From Gymnothorax reevesii (lineage: Eukaryota > Chordata > Actinopteri > Anguilliformes > Muraenidae), in contig CM056583.1 of NCBI GenBank assembly GCA_029721435.1, positions 71,891,620 through 71,955,619 of the forward strand: a stretch of DNA of 64,000 nt, read 5' to 3'. Every line of letters begins with the position of its first letter. Position 1 is the first letter of the stretch. The notes beneath the pieces were generated by a model. That model saw only the letters and a program-made list of their open reading frames with translations. It made no database searches and had not been told where the DNA came from. Made by a program: the position numbers and the translations under genes. Below, in pieces: positions 44,131 to 55,472 of the stretch.

Positions 44131-45794
44131 GACATACTGTATTTGATCTCTTGACAAATATTTTCACCGTGTGGTCATTATCACATTATTCCAAAGATAA
44201 TTCAAGGGATATTGAGAACGAACGTTGTCTGAATGAGGATAGAGGCAATTCCACTATCAGCATCTTATTCTACGCATATTTATCTTAACATTTTAAAATA
44301 TGACCATATGATATTATATATATGATTTAGTAAAAATACTAATGTGGCAGAAGAATTGTGTGTTTACGCATTATCTTGGGAATATTGCCATGGAATGGAT
44401 AAAACTTGTTAAGGAGTAATTTATGAGGGCTCAGCTTTTGATCAGTCAGGATAATCAGGAAGACGCAGTAGTCTATGCAGGTTTATTACAATAATTTTTA
44501 TTATTCAGCTCTATGTCTGTAGAATATAGATGAAACACAATGCACATAGTAGCTCTGTGGACAAGGGCAATTTCCTCAGTGTGCAAATAAATCACACTCT
44601 GAGGCTTTTACTAGATTTCCGAATCATCTGCTGTGTTATAGACCATAAGACTGAAGGACTGTAACTCACCAGAAGATTATGCAAAAACTGCTGCATCGAG
44701 ATATAATCCTGATAATTGAGGCAGTTTAGGCTTACATTTATGTACATTGTCTATTGTCTGTGTATATTGTCCTTTGAAAGAACAGCATCAGGCATGAGTG
44801 TGAAAGCAAAACACAGCATGCTTCATCCAATCATTGTGCAATGTCTGCATTAGCTTGAATAGGTGTAAAAGGGACAACATACAAGTTTACTCAATATTAG
44901 CACATTCAACCAGGCAAAATCAGAGGTTTGCTTGTCCTTACTTGACCCATTCAACTGGAACACACAAGGTCATTATCTCAAAAATTATGCATTCCACATT
45001 TTTTGACAGCTTTATTTTGCTCAGTTATGATCCTCATGATCCAAGCAGTGAGAAAGTGTGGTGGGGGAATAAAATGAGATCTGAGTGGAATTATTTCAAA
45101 AGCCTGTTCTGCATCAGTGCATGCTTAGGTGCCTCAGCCAAGACCAAATCTTCCCTCTGACCGCAGTGTATATCTGCTTGATATGCTACACTTTAGTAGG
45201 ATGTCAGCCAATTGATAACAAGGCCTGGGGTGCATTACTGGCATATACAATTACAACATAGTGCAAGAGACAGCAGGTTTCCTTTGACACCAATAAATAA
45301 TATTTGATGAATGAAAGAAAAATAAATCATCTATTCTCAGCATCCCACCAAAATAATAATACAAAAAAAAAAAACAAGTATAATTTCAATATGCTGGCAC
45401 TCCCATAGGAAACTTATTTTATTCAGGAAACCAGAATTTGAGCTGCCATTTGACATCAAAGTCAAATGTAACTCCAGATAGGAACATCATGAAATATTCT
45501 ACCAAGAGAATGCTGCAATCACAACAAAGATTTTAGAATAATCAAGGGGGCACACTGCCACAAGTCCTGCTCAGGTCGGAAGGTTTTGAGGACAATGTTG
45601 CTCTCAAGTCAAGCCTGGTGCCGAGCAGCAAAGAAATTGCTGACACCTGAAACCAAATCCATTGAATAATCATACTTTATGCTTTTGCAATGACATCCCA
45701 CTAGAGTTTGAAAAGCAAATAAACAAAAAGAGAAATGTGGGGCACATTGTTACATTCCAAAAGAAAAGCAAGTTCTGATGTCGTCAGTTAAATG
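44131..45794. other. Intergenic, no feature recognised
   Basis: AT-rich unique sequence. A 108-codon frame at 44834-45160 is not recognised. Confidence 0.4.
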
Positions 45795-47234
45795 CAACCC
45801 CAAAGCAGAAAAAGTTGCACTGGCATGTTACATTAAAACTATAACTGAAAGCAGAGATTTGCAAATTACCTTTGAAATTTGACTTTGTAATACCACTATT
45901 CCTTTTCACGGCACATAAATGTTTAGTGATGAAGTGTTTCAGATTTAATTATTCTTCCTGCAAACAAGTCTTAAGTTGTGTTACAGTGAGGGCTCTTTGT
46001 TTTTCCATTCTACGTTTCAAAACTAAACAAGTCAGTAAAACTGACAGGCCAGTCCTGCACCCACACCCACCTCATGGGTGGGTCATGGCTTTGCGCCATC
46101 TTGTTGGAATATGCATGGCGTCCTTAGTATATGCTGCTTCTCAGAGCACTTTTCAGCCTTAATGGTGCCTTCGCAAAAGTGCAATTTACCCTTGCTAAGG
46201 GCATAGGCACAACCGCATACCATGGCAGAGCACAGCATTTGGACTTGTTGCAGGAAACAGTCTGGATGGTCTTTTTCTTCTTTGGGCCAGAGCACACAAT
46301 ATCCATTTCCTTGAAAATTGACCTGAAATAGTTATTTGTCCAACCACAATACACATTTCCACTGTGTGATGGTGGATTGTACATACTTCTGAGCCCAGAG
46401 AAGTTGGTGGCGCTTTTGGACAGTGTTCACCAGTGACGGTCCATCAGCAGAAACAAGGGCCGGCAATAACCTCACCTTTCACTTCTTGATGACAGACACC
46501 TCTCGCAGTTTAACTCCCCGATTAGAAACAGTTGCTCAGACTGATTGGTGGAACCTGATGGTTTAGCCTGATGGTGGTGCTAGAGGACAGGTCAACTCAC
46601 TAATAAGTTTCATTATCAAGGGGTTATTTATGTATTCAACAAATAAACAAAATGCCTGACACAAAAACTTGGTCAACAATTTTATGTAAATCATCAGGGA
46701 TATTTGGAGGCAAATATCCCTGGGGTCAGATTGACCCCAAGGGTAAAATGTGTTAGTAATATTTAAGGATAATAGGAGGGTTAACAGGCATTCATGGATG
46801 AAACTACTTTTTGAAGTACTTGACATAGTTTTCCCACTATGAAAACCATGAGGGAGTTTTCAAAGGCCTGGAACATCAGGAGTATTTGCTCCTGATGTTC
46901 CAGGCCTTTCCTGGATGCTACTTTTGTATCTAATCATGATTACAATCACCAGCTGACATGACCTGTTTCAAATCACATCATTATTCAACTTAAAAATGGT
47001 CTTTTTTGGCTCTAATTACTAATCCTAAATTGGCCCCATATCAACTTTTTTGGAATGTTTTGGGGGCCTGAATAGCAGGAGTGGATGTACAGTATATTAA
47101 TAAATAAATCACCTGACAAAACGTTTAATGTTACTGTCCACAATGGAATATTTGTCAAAGCACATGTAGAAATCACGGCTTTCGTTTTTATGCACATTTT
47201 GCATACTGTCCCATTTTTTTCCAAGTTGAGGTTG
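45795..47234 (-). mobile_element. Tc1-like element (copy E), heavily decayed
   Basis: Left end CAACCCCAAAGCAGAAAAAGTTGCAC (45795) and right end TACTGTCCCATTTTTTTCCAAGTTGAGGTTG (47234) are decayed inverted termini; TA follows the right end. The minus strand carries transposase shreds between 46440 and 46083: CGWTNNYFRSIF, KEEKDHPDCF, GKLHFCEGTIKAEK, and CIFQQDGAKP with the second catalytic Asp region. Frameshifts and stops throughout. It contains the perfect hairpin at 46862. Confidence 0.8.
46862..46909. repeat. Perfect 21-bp inverted repeat with 6-nt loop
   Basis: AAAGGCCTGGAACATCAGGAG, loop TATTTG, then its exact reverse complement. No mismatch in the stem. It sits in otherwise decayed Tc1-like DNA. 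The stem is shorter than a usual pre-miRNA. Confidence 0.9.
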
Positions 47235-47782
47235 TACTAAGTAACCTTTTTATAATACATTTGTCTATTAATGGGGGAAAAAAAACAAAGGCAACAAATA
47301 CAGTTTGAGTCCACGGCCAAAGATTGAGCAAGCATTAAGGCCTGCATCTTTCTACAGAATAAAATTAGTGTGAAATGATCACTAAACTGCAGCAAATTTG
47401 CTGGGCATATTAGTAATTAATGATGTTATTCTTTACTTTCTGTGTAGAGAACCAGTAATTTTAAGTATTTTTCACTGTAGTCAACCAGTATGTTGTCCAT
47501 AGTCATAAATCCACCAACTATTACAGCCTTCATGTATGTACGCACTAACCTGAAAACTATCAATTACTCCAACAGTACAAGGTACCACACTGTTTGACAC
47601 AAGGATAGAACCAACTGATTGTAAACAAGGTCATTGGGTCTACTTATCAAGAAAAATAAAATAAAATTAAATTCATGAGTGGTATACATTCCAACCAGAA
47701 TCTTCTGGTTTTCAGTAGATATGAATTGAAAGTTTATGCTCTAGGTCAGGCAATCTTCAAGACGTATAAATTGAGGAGTTAA
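47235..47782. other. Intergenic, no feature recognised
   Basis: AT-rich, no exon or repeat identified. Confidence 0.4.
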
Positions 47783-48564
47783 AACATTAAAACCACCCAC
47801 AGATTGAGAAACTAGTTGATTATCTCATAACAACTACATATATCAAGGTCTGCAGACAAACCTTAGTTGTTAAGCCGACAGTTGGTTCTCAAATGTGTTC
47901 AGTGTGGGAGGAATGGACCTGAAAAGGACCAAATCGTTACGACCAGACAACTAGGTTAGAGCATCTCCAGAGGCAGCAAGACTTCTGGGATGCCTTCACT
48001 CAGCTGTGATGAGTACTTACCAACAGAGGTCTGAGGAGAGAAAAACCTAGAAGCAGCAACAGGGTGTAGAGTACCCAAGGCTCATCGATACGCAAGGGAA
48101 ATGAAGGCTATCCCATCTGGTCCAAACAAACAGACGGGCAACTGTGGCAAAAGTTGCAGGGAATTTTAATGATACTTATGTGAGGAATGTGACACAACAC
48201 ACAACACATCGCACCCTGCTGTGCATAGCACCAATCGCACTGCCAATTCTAAGCCCAGTTCACCACTGAAAACACCTACAATGGGCATGTGAATAATTGA
48301 AGAAGATCCCCTTGGTGCAAAAAGTCCTATTTTATTTTGAATTATGTGCACTGGCCAAGTACGAGTGCAATATTAAACTGAGGATGAAATGGCACCAGGA
48401 TGCACTCTGGGAGGGACACAAGATGCTGGAGGGAGTGTGATGCTCTGGGATGTGTTCAGCTGAGGAACCTTGGGTCTGGGAATTCAAGTGGATATCAGTT
48501 TGACAGAGATGTTTCGGCAGCACAAGGGTGACTTAAATAATATTAGGCTGGTGGTTTTAATGTT
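47783..48564 (+). mobile_element. Tc1-like element with AACATTAAAACCACC ends, internally deleted
   Basis: AACATTAAAACCACC (47783-47797) and GGTGGTTTTAATGTT (48550-48564) are exact inverted ends. The interior carries plus-strand relics in transposase order: CCAAATCGTTACGACCAGACAACTAGG (N-terminal block), CTCATCGATACGCAAGGGAAATGAAGG, CACCAGGATGCACT, GAGGGAGTGTGATGCTCTGGG, and GGAATTCAAGTGGATATCAGTTTGAC. The catalytic C-terminus is deleted. This is the widespread fish family with a ...GTGGTCATAATGTT end. Confidence 0.82.
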
Positions 48565-51500
48565 GGGGGATGATCAGTCTATAGCAACAGTGAAACAGCG
48601 TCACACGTGCCTCAGCGTTATCAAACCGTATGAGCACTCAGCTTTTCCGCGAGATCTCATCCCTCAGTATGGTCAATGCATCATTTCAACTACTCAAAAG
48701 ATTTCTGCTGAAGCATCATCCAGTATGGGAAACTTATCTCCATAACGTCCAGTGGAAAAAATTTCCATTATCTGACACCATACCTTTTATCTGAGACCAA
48801 CTTTCATCTTAACCTCTTAATGCTGAGCAACTTATTTCAAAGAGCTGAACATAAGCAGGATCACATAAATTTAATTTGGTTCTACTGGGTCAAATTTTAC
48901 CAGTGATACCAGGTAATCGGTATAATTGGGACTCATTAATTGGTTAGACAACAAAAAAAGCCCAGAAACAAATTAATCTCTTTATTCTCTGTACAAGGGT
49001 AGACATCCTCAGGTATGGTATTACAGCACAAATGATTTCTCTCTCACCATGTATACTGTAGGTCCTCCCTCCAAAACATAGCCACACTTTCAGGTATACA
49101 CCGTTAGCTGCATATACAATTTTATACTCCTGCCTTTACCACCAATTTGAGAGCGTATTGACTTACTGATTGCATGTAATGTGCCATTTGAGTAGATAGT
49201 GGGGCCATGAAGAGAGAATACTGGAACCTGACTATATCATCTAGAACTGAATGTGGTCATACATGATGGACGCGATCATTTCCTTAACAATGGGTCAAAA
49301 TACTGCAAAGGCAGTAGAGTGGGGCATAGAGTCTTAATGTAGCAGTATGACTCAAGGAAGCATCATAAGAATCATTGAAACTGACAACGCAAAAAGATTA
49401 CAAGTAAAGAATAAGAAATTGAACAGCAGGCCAAGAATCATAAGAGCTGCAGTGTATAACAGCTCTTTCTTAGGAGTCCAGCATGCTGCTTTAGAAGAAC
49501 CAAATACATCATCTTGGACACTGTCTCAATGCATGATGCAACAGCGCGGGGCCGCTACCCAAGTTAGCATCATCATATATCATCAACATCATTTTCAATA
49601 TGTGGGTGTAGCATCTGTATTCCAGCTGCTTTCCATTGCTCTATAAAGGCACTCACTCATTCTTAAGACAAACTCGTGAGGCTGTGTTGTCATCTCTCAC
49701 ATTTTCTGATTTCATTCGGCTGTGGTTCAGCAACAGTCAGGTCTGATAGGAATCACCTCTCCCTGCAGCATGACACAGCCAGCATTTTGATATTTCAGAA
49801 ACCTACTTCAAATGGAGACGAGGCAGGGACTCAACTGGAACTGATGTGGATCAAACATATAATCACAAACGCATGTTAGGGGAAACCTACGTTTAATGTG
49901 CAACACCTGCAGGTTCAAATAAATTCTTTCATCTTAAAGGAAATAGTATTTATCCTTGATTCTATACTGCGGCACTTAAATGTAAAGAATTATTAAAAAC
50001 CATATACTTTGCTTTCACAGAAAGCATAAAACATTCTGAGATGAAAAAATTCTCCTCGCTTTCTGGCAAATCCCTTGGGTTTTATGGAAATTCCGCATCC
50101 TGCTCAGACATGGTCTGTTATTCATTACCTCTGCAAAACTGAATGTATGTGAGGGATCATGGCCAGGATTAAAATACATGCACATTCATAAAAATAATTT
50201 TCTATAAATCAATTTTGATACTGCAGTTTCATACACACCTTCAATGCTTCTTAAATGTAATAAGCCTCACCTGTATTATAAAAGGAGTCCATCTTCACTG
50301 GCTCCATTTCTCTCTGATAGAAGAATTATGCATATTCGCCACCATCATTAGGGCAAAGCTGTGCAATTAAATTTACATTGGTGAAAGGCGCCAAGCATTA
50401 AGCACATTGAATGGGCCAAGGGTCCATGGAAGAAACAAAGAAAAAAAAAACACAATCAGTGCAGACCTTAGAGTTGTGTGAGAACTTAGACACATTATGT
50501 TTCCTGAAATAAACTATGCATTTGTGGTCAAAGCAAATTCATAGCACTCTTCTCTAGTCAGAAAAAATGTACTTTGTGACCACCCTGTGGAAGACACAGC
50601 CTAAAATACTGGCCAACCCAAGCAGTTGAAGTTGCAGGGTTGAGGCTGTAATTCAATAGCAACCCATCAATCATATGTCATAATGAGGCCACACATTATT
50701 CTGGAGGTTCTCAGAAGCAAATTTTGGAGGCTCAACAACAAAAGGAGGACAATCCTTAGACATATCTGCCAATTGTCAGAAATCCATAAAATCTTTCAAT
50801 TCCACTTTGTCACCACATCATCAGTCCATCAATAAAATCAGCAGAATCATGAAATAACAAATGCAATGAACATCTCAGTTATAGATTTTGTCTAACCCAG
50901 AGGACAGAAAATAGCCTTTTCTCATGCATTTTCCATGGACATTATGTCGGAGGGTAGTTCTGCCCTCATGTACTTCTGTAAATGATTACAAATGGCACCA
51001 TTTAGGATATGACTAATTCAGTTCTGGTGACAAGTGAGAAGAGGGTGGAATTCTCAAATCAGTCAAATATCCAGTCACTTCCATGCACCTCAGGGCAGAA
51101 TTTTCCACTCAGTTATTCATGTAGCCTTTGGACTATGAAAGGAAAAGATATCAAAATGCCCACATGATGGATCTCTTCCTGATTGTAGTTGAAAGATGCT
51201 AACCCTTTTGTCTACAATAATTTTGCAACTACCATGAATGAAGATGTAATGAATGTCCTGGGCTCTCCTCCATAACTCTCTCTGTTACAAATTACAAATT
51301 TATAACCATTTCTTCCTCAGAAAATGATCCCTTGGGCTTAACTAATTAGTAATATATGATATGATATCATTGGGGTTTCTTCTCAAAATGAACATAAGGC
51401 TGAATGTTTCTCACAGACTCTCTTCAGTTTATGTAAACATTTACACGTTTTCTGCAATACTCCCGTACTAGTGAAAAACACAATGGCAGATATAAATTTC

Positions 51501-53519
51501 TTTGCAAAAACAAACAATTTCTCATCAATCATTCATGATAATTTCCAGGTGAGTGAAATCATGTCCGTAAAATTAAATGTGCTTCATGCAACTCTTAGAA
51601 ATTCAGTTGTTACTGACACAAGTGGCCGTTAAGAGTACTGCAGCCAGCATCCTCTGTCTCGCCCTTGCACTCCGTCAGTGATAATGACTATCCTTGGCAT
51701 CAAACAGAGAAGAGACAACAAACATTATCTGGCAGCCTCATGATGATAGATTAAGTAGGTAAAGTTACACCACTATTGTATTTTGACAAATGTTATTTTT
51801 TAAAATTGAACATACAGTATGAGGGGTAATATTGTTTTCTGCGTGCTAGACAGCACAATATAGACTAGTAACATTGTACAGACCCATTCTCATTACATTT
51901 TAGATATATTGACTTCATTTATATGATACTTAGCCAGCTTCATCAAACAACTTTTATCTTACCATCACTGGGAGGCTCTGCAATATTAGCATAGCATAAT
52001 TCACTGGATGATTAGTGATCTAGATAGAAAATTATAAACGTGCTGCTACACTTCTTTCTTGATGCTAGTTTCCATCACAACTCTTGAAGTGTTTTCTCTG
52101 CCATATGGCTTAAGCACAGTGCCCAAGTCGGTTGTACAAGAAATACTGAAAACAAAAGATTTTAATGTGCTGTGATCAAGCTAAAATAATTACCTAAAAT
52201 TAAAAGCTTTTCTGTTCATCTGTGGATGCATGAACTTCAAGGCGACCCCTGCACAAATGAAACCAAGTCAAATATGTACTTACATTTTCCAAAAAGAAAA
52301 GGTTTGCAATATGGCCATATTGGTTGCAGTCTAGTAGTTCTGCCTTTGCTCAAGTTCTGGAAAACCAGTTTACATTTTCAGTGGACTTTGCAGTGGATTC
52401 AGTGCTGTGGCGGAGGCTCCACATTAGCACACTCAATTTCCCTGAAATTCAAAAAGGCTCTAGCTTGGTAGCTTTCTGGGAGAGAGGCAAAGCACTTGGG
52501 AGCGTGCATAACATCACTTTCTCTTGATTTTTGTGGCAAATCCAACCTGATATGTCCACAAATATATCAGTACACAGGTTTTTATAGGCAACAGAAAAAA
52601 GTCTGGAAAGGTCAGGAAACTTAAATTACAGTCCGCTCACACATCGGAAATAGAATGTGATATGTGCATGTAAAAAAAAAAAATTACTCATAGCATTTTT
52701 AATTTATTCAATGTCTTAACATTGTTGTTATATCTTAAGTCCTTGATAAGTCCATCTGTAAACATATGCGTAGTGTAGACATCAATGTATACTTGGAAAT
52801 TCACCAGCCGATCGTGGTTAATCCAGTTTGATGCATAGTGGGTTTTATTTTATGCAGACAGTATTTCGGAGAGATTTACACCAACTGAAATGACTAAAGA
52901 GGATTCTTAAATCCAGAGGCTTAAGAGATTCTTTGCCCAGATACAGATTAAAAAGCATATAGAAGAGGCAGCTTATAAATGTAACTGTAAGTGTTCTAAT
53001 CGGTGCAAAATTCTCAGCTATACAGGCTTTTTAAATATGCTCATCTATTGAATTATCATGACTAAGCGACAAAGATAATACAGCATATGGTGTGCTATTT
53101 ACACATTCATAACTACATAAAACAAACAATACCCAAATAATACACACTGCAGTTCACACGTTCAAAATCAGCACACAAAGAACAACATGGTTTTAAATGG
53201 CACAATGTATAAATAGCAAACTCTTTCTGTGTTGCAGAGTATACACACTTTTAAGGCAAAATGTACCCTTTCACATTCATGTAAGACAGTAAATGGATTT
53301 TTATGCAACCTTTAGACTGCATTAGATTTTTAATGACTTTGTTCATCAATTGGTTGCAGTGGTGAAAGTTGATAAAAATCTATGTCAGGACAGTGGTTGG
53401 TAAACTAAACATTGTTAGACAGCATGCACCCCAGGAGGAAACTTTTTGAATTTGTGCACCTAATTGTATTGGTCATTCAATAACTCTAGGACTGCATAAT
53501 TGTTTGTTCCATAATAATC
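48565..53519. other. Long intergenic stretch; candidate conserved noncoding segments
   Basis: No gene or transposon recognised in almost 5 kb, which is unusual for this window. 50280-50430 (AGAATTATGCATATTCGCCACC, GCAATTAAATTTACATTGG, GGCGCCAAGCATTAAGC) and 51600-51760 (GTACTGCAGCCAGCATCC, GTGATAATGACTATCC) look like conserved elements. Short frames at 49347-49646 and 52226-52527 are not recognised. Confidence 0.4.
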
Positions 53520-53527
53520 CGTTAACC

Positions 53528-53731
53528 CAGGGGTAGAGAACCTTCTCCAGAAAGAGCCACTGTGGGAGCAGGCTTTCACACCAACCAAGCCGCTACACGC
53601 CTGATTCTACTAATCAACCTCTGGAACGTTTGTTAAGGGCCTTGATTAGTAGAATCAGGTGTGTAGCAGGTTGGTTGGTATGAAAGCCTGCACCCACGGA
53701 GACACTTTCTGGAGAAGGTTCCCTACCCATG
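53528..53731. mobile_element. 204-bp palindromic hAT-type MITE
   Basis: CAGGGGTAGAGAACCTTCTCCAG at the left is mirrored by CTGGAGAAGGTTCCCTACCCATG at the right, and the inner arms (CTGATTCTACTAATCAA / TTGATTAGTAGAATCAG) continue the palindrome over about 90 bp per arm. Flanks CGTTAACC (53520-53527) and CATTAACC (53732-53739) form a one-mismatch 8-bp target duplication, as for hAT elements. Confidence 0.88.
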
Positions 53732-53733
53732 CA

Positions 53734-54277
53734 TTAACCCTTTAAGCGCTAGTCGCAGCTATAGCTAGGATAAAAATAATCCGAATGGCTGTGGATCGCG
53801 GTTATTGCCGCGAGGAAGTTTCCAGCCACAACTGCTAGTCGCGGCAAAAGACGTTTTAGGGGGTAGGTGTGTTTCACCGTACCAATCACATTTTAGTATT
53901 TACGCTGCTACGTTGGGGATTGGTTGCTAGGGGCAACCTAGGGGTGTGCATTGTAACAATTTATTTGAACCACATAGACATCCTATGAATGAACCATTAC
54001 AATATTCTTATTTCATGGATTTTTACCACGCGTTTTTTCAAAATGCCGGCAATCGAGATCTTGTCAAGAGATGGCAGTGAGTTTAACGCTGAAAATGCTG
54101 AATATCTACATATGACGTTTGCTGAAAAGTGACAGTGAAAATGAAGCTGACTTTCTTGGCTTTGAGGAGCAAGAAATTCTGATCTGATCGATTCAGCGCA
54201 AATGTGTCCCATATGGGAAATATTTTGATCGGTGAGTCGTTATTTTATAAAGTATAATTTAGCACTTAGGGGGTTAA
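53734..54277 (+). mobile_element. piggyBac-like TTAA element, internally deleted
   Basis: TTAA CCCTTTAAGCGCTA at the left and TAGCACTTAGGGGG TTAA at the right: inverted ends matching at 11 of 14 positions, with TTAA at both borders. A plus-strand relic near 54130-54176 reads DSENEADFLGFEEQE, resembling the acidic N-terminal region of piggyBac-derived transposases. No catalytic domain remains. Confidence 0.75.
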
Positions 54278-55289
54278 AAAAAAGTGCACCCATTTAAGAT
54301 CAACTTAAAGACAACTGCTAACTAGCCTCAGCGCAATCAGTGGTGAGTAGTGGAGGTTTGGAATCTATTTTTCGCCGTTCCGTTCATTAACGCAGCCTAA
54401 GGATGTGATTTTACTGAATCCACCTTAAGTCGAAGTTACAGTCAGTTCCTAGGCTAGGCTGCTGGGCCACGTTGTGAAAATATGATTAGAGCAGGAATAT
54501 TTAACCTTCACTTGCCCATCATGTGTTGAGAAAATAAAGCTGAATTTCATTGGAAACTGAGGAATCTCATGCAGGTATGGTGTTCTGGCCCAGGCCAGCT
54601 TTCTCTCGCCACTGATTGATTACAACTAAAATGTAGAGAACTACACAGGATACTTCCCCTCCTGTGCTTAATCCACTATGCAAAGATATTCTTACAATTG
54701 TTTTCTATGGCCAGCATGCAGTTACATGCAAATAAACCTACAACACTGTCCCAAGTGCATTCTGCTGTGCTAGGAGGTCTCTCTTATTATAAAAATGATC
54801 AGAAATGTGGGTGCAGGGTGCTGTGTTTTCATGTGTGTCATTTGTGAAGAACCCCATTTCACAGGATCTGCACACATGTGGAACAGAATTTTTCACAATA
54901 TATCGCAAAAAATGGGTTCTGAAAAGAGTCTCTATAAAATTGCAGTTGGCTGAAATCCAAACAAAAGTACAAGTCTTTGATTGTGTCAGTATTAATATGC
55001 ATGTGTTGAACAGTGCTCTTACATTGATAGGTATACAAATACAATAAGCGAGAGAACATGAAGCAAAACTTAACAACAGGATAAAAATATTACAATTATG
55101 ACAACAACAACCACGACAAAAAATACAGAAGTAATTTTTCTGTATACTAAGCACCAATCTTTCTAAACTCTCGTGGACCTTTGGCTGTGGGCTGATGTGT
55201 GGAAGACCACAGCTTTTTTGTTGGTCTCAGATGCATTGAGAAAATGTACGCATTTTTCTTTAGTTACTCAAAAAACATACTTTGTTCAG
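54278..55289. other. Intergenic / downstream of antxr2
   Basis: Overlapping frames on both strands at 54738-55157 (139 codons minus, 80 plus) share no recognised domain. No exon found. Part may be antxr2 3' UTR if the signal at 55290 is not used. Confidence 0.35.
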
Positions 55290-55295
55290 TTTATT
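55290..55295 (-). terminator. antxr2: Candidate antxr2 polyadenylation signal AATAAA
   Basis: TTTATT on the plus strand is AATAAA on the gene strand, about 140 nt after the antxr2 stop. If used, cleavage would fall near 55265-55280 and the 3' UTR would be very short for this gene. Confidence 0.4.
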
Positions 55296-55433
55296 AATCA
55301 TTAAGGCAATTAAAAAGGCACCAGTGTGCTACAAAAGATAAAAAAGAAAACCTTGCAGAACTTGCAATTATCCAGTTGACATCAGTAGGAAGATACAGCA
55401 CCCCATTCATTAGAAGGCCAAATTGCGAATGTC

Positions 55434-55472
55434 CTAGTGGCTCTGGACCCGGCTGAAGTTAATGCAACGTCC
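55434..55472 (-). CDS. antxr2: antxr2, last coding exon (C-terminal tail)
   Basis: On the minus strand, TTTATTTTCATTTCAG is a strong acceptor, followed by 13 codons in phase 0 encoding GRCINFSRVQSH and TAG (55434-55436). The long form of human ANTXR2 ends GRCINFSRVPSQ (from memory), a separate short last exon entered in the same phase. ANTXR2 (capillary morphogenesis protein 2) is a single-pass membrane receptor with a von Willebrand A domain. It binds collagen/laminin matrix and is also a host receptor for anthrax toxin; only its cytoplasmic tail end is here. The position right of paqr3 on the same strand agrees with human 4q21 order. The short match limits certainty, but 10 of 12 residues plus splice phase plus linkage make chance unlikely. 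Confidence 0.85.
   Translation of the reverse strand, partial: GRCINFSRVQSH

Noticed and set aside
46862..46909. microRNA gene
   Set aside because: The stem is only 21 bp with no bulges or flanking base-pairing, shorter than usual pre-miRNA hairpins, and it lies in a transposon relic.
54738..55157. 139-codon minus-strand frame as an antxr2 exon
   Set aside because: It lies downstream of the antxr2 stop exon, matches no antxr2 tail I know, and overlaps an equally open plus-strand frame.
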